Assembly (NCBI GenBank): GCA_014281115.1
Contig: JACONQ010000009.1
Location: forward strand, 2,170,001-2,234,000
Length of the DNA: 64,000 bases
Reading direction: 5' to 3'
Source: Laburnicola sp. R22_1
Taxonomy: Eukaryota > Ascomycota > Dothideomycetes > Pleosporales > Didymosphaeriaceae
In this document: piece after piece, positions 63,167 to 64,000 of the stretch
How the letters are laid out: each line of letters begins with the position of its first letter
Numbering within the stretch: the stretch's first letter is position 1
Notes under the pieces: generated by a model
Database searches by the model: none
What the model was told of the DNA's origin: nothing
The model's input: only the letters and a program-made list of their open reading frames with translations
Made by a program: the position numbers and the translations under genes

Positions 63167-63476
63167 TAAAGGATCGCTAGAGGAGTATATAGAATATATA
63201 TAAAAAGTGCTTAATAAGCTAAAGTAGTACTAGTTACTCTTATAGCTAGAAAAGTGTAAATTCTATATTATATAGACTAGATACCTTAGATTTATTATTA
63301 GATATAATAGTATTACTATAGACTTATAAAAGTTGTAGCTATATAAAACTAGCTAGTTTCTAAAATAGTTAAAGATGTGTAATTCTTTTTAGAATTTGCA
63401 AACTTCTACTAAAAGTTTATAATAGGATATTTAAAAACTATAGCGCCACTTATAAAAGTAACTAAGAAGGTAGGCT

Positions 63477-63851
63477 AGTAAATAGGTATAGGTTAGGTTG
63501 GGGTTAGGATCTTATATAATCTAACCTAACCCAACCTAACTTTACTTACGTAAGATTCTAACCCTAATCTAATTCTAGAGTACCTATTTAGTCTATAATA
63601 AATAGCTATTATAATTAATTAAAAATATATTTTAAATAATATTAAACTAAGTTAAATTAAGCTAGAATCTTATATAATTAGTTTAGGTCTTACGTAATTA
63701 GGTTAGGTATAGGTTAGGTTAGGTTTAGAGTCTTATATAATTAACCTAACCTAACCTAAGGTCTGTGCAATCTAACCTAACCTATACCCATAGTCTATAC
63801 AACCCCAACATAACTCTATACCCAACCTAGATACCTCGAACCCATTTACTA
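63477..63851. repeat. GGTTAGG-rich inverted-repeat element
   Basis: About 375 bp between CTAG sites, with imperfect inverted ends (TAAATAGGT... and TAAATGGGT... read inward). It is full of alternating AGGTTAGG and CCTAACC runs. It interrupts retrotransposon 3 between RT and RNase H. A related copy lies at 36945-37095. The motif is not the TTAGGG telomere repeat. Confidence 0.6.
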
Positions 63852-64000
63852 GTCTATAAGAAGGAGAAAGAATTTTCATAGGACTAGAAATAGCAGGCAG
63901 CTTTTAAGAAGCTAAAGGAACTATTTATTATAGCACTACTACTATAGATATAGAATCTAATATAACTAATATAGGTTTCTCCCCTAGGGTTAATTTGTAA

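Larger units (their letters stand above)
59900..64000 (+). mobile_element. Ty3/gypsy retrotransposon 3, RIP-degraded, runs off the window
   Basis: Gag-like charged sequence lies around 60540-60830. A retropepsin-type INSGAKQTF is near 61893. RT runs from about 62690 to 63020 (LYINYRQLNS, then AYLDNILVYF for YLDD), and the beginning of RNase H (KQQAAFKKLKELF) lies at 63890-63930. It carries two insertions, at 63030-63166 and 63477-63851. LTRs are not visible and the 3' end lies beyond the window. Confidence 0.78.

Noticed and set aside
63470..63800. Internal telomere tract
   Set aside because: The repeats are GGTTAGG/GTTAGGTT with inverted order, not TTAGGG in tandem, and they lie inside a bounded element.

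Overview
The window comes from a filamentous ascomycete, most likely of the Dothideomycetes (Pleosporales type). Its genes have short GT-AG introns of 47-101 nt and their products are fungal families. Its repeats carry the mark of repeat-induced point mutation (RIP): C-to-T and G-to-A changes, TpA-rich sequence, and stops that are nearly all TAG or TAA standing for CAG, CAA or TGG. No search could be run, so the taxonomic placement is inference from style.

Layout. (1) 1-30300 is a gene-bearing stretch broken by transposons. All recognised host genes lie on the minus strand: a five-exon laccase (770-2903), a two-exon small secreted cysteine-rich protein (6275-6638), a wrecked aquaporin (pieces between 7240 and 20762), a three-exon GPI-anchored Crh-type cell-wall transglycosylase of family GH16 (23335-24815), and a five-exon FAD monooxygenase of the salicylate-hydroxylase type (28056-29870). 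(2) 30300-64000 is an almost continuous AT-rich, RIP-degraded block without host genes. It holds three Ty3/gypsy elements, a pogo/Fot element with a zinc-knuckle tail, a solo LTR, a 2.2-kb palindrome with a tRNA-like edge, a (TAA)163 array, and two short insertions that escaped RIP.

The most informative part is 7240-20762. One aquaporin gene can be followed in pieces, from its start codon at 20762 to its stop at 7240, through three direct insertions. A hAT element (12065-20471) has an 8-bp target duplication in an early exon. A RIP-degraded Fot element (9760-11592, TA duplication) sits in a late exon. A fresher Fot element (7623-9740, TA duplication) sits in the last intron. The hAT was itself hit by a Tc1-like element (14127-15518) and two more Fot elements (16263-18399, 18411-20198). 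The single-copy aquaporin segment caught between the hAT and the old Fot is RIP-mutated (both NPA boxes changed to NLA), while the outer exons are clean. This dates RIP between the older and younger insertions.

The four Fot elements with mapped ends have unrelated terminal inverted repeats, yet in each the repeat holds a duplicated 9-15 bp box whose two copies start exactly 17 bp apart. This looks like a shared two-site binding layout for the transposase. The intact genes (laccase, secreted protein, GH16, monooxygenase) are typical of a plant-associated or saprotrophic lifestyle. They do not form one visible pathway.
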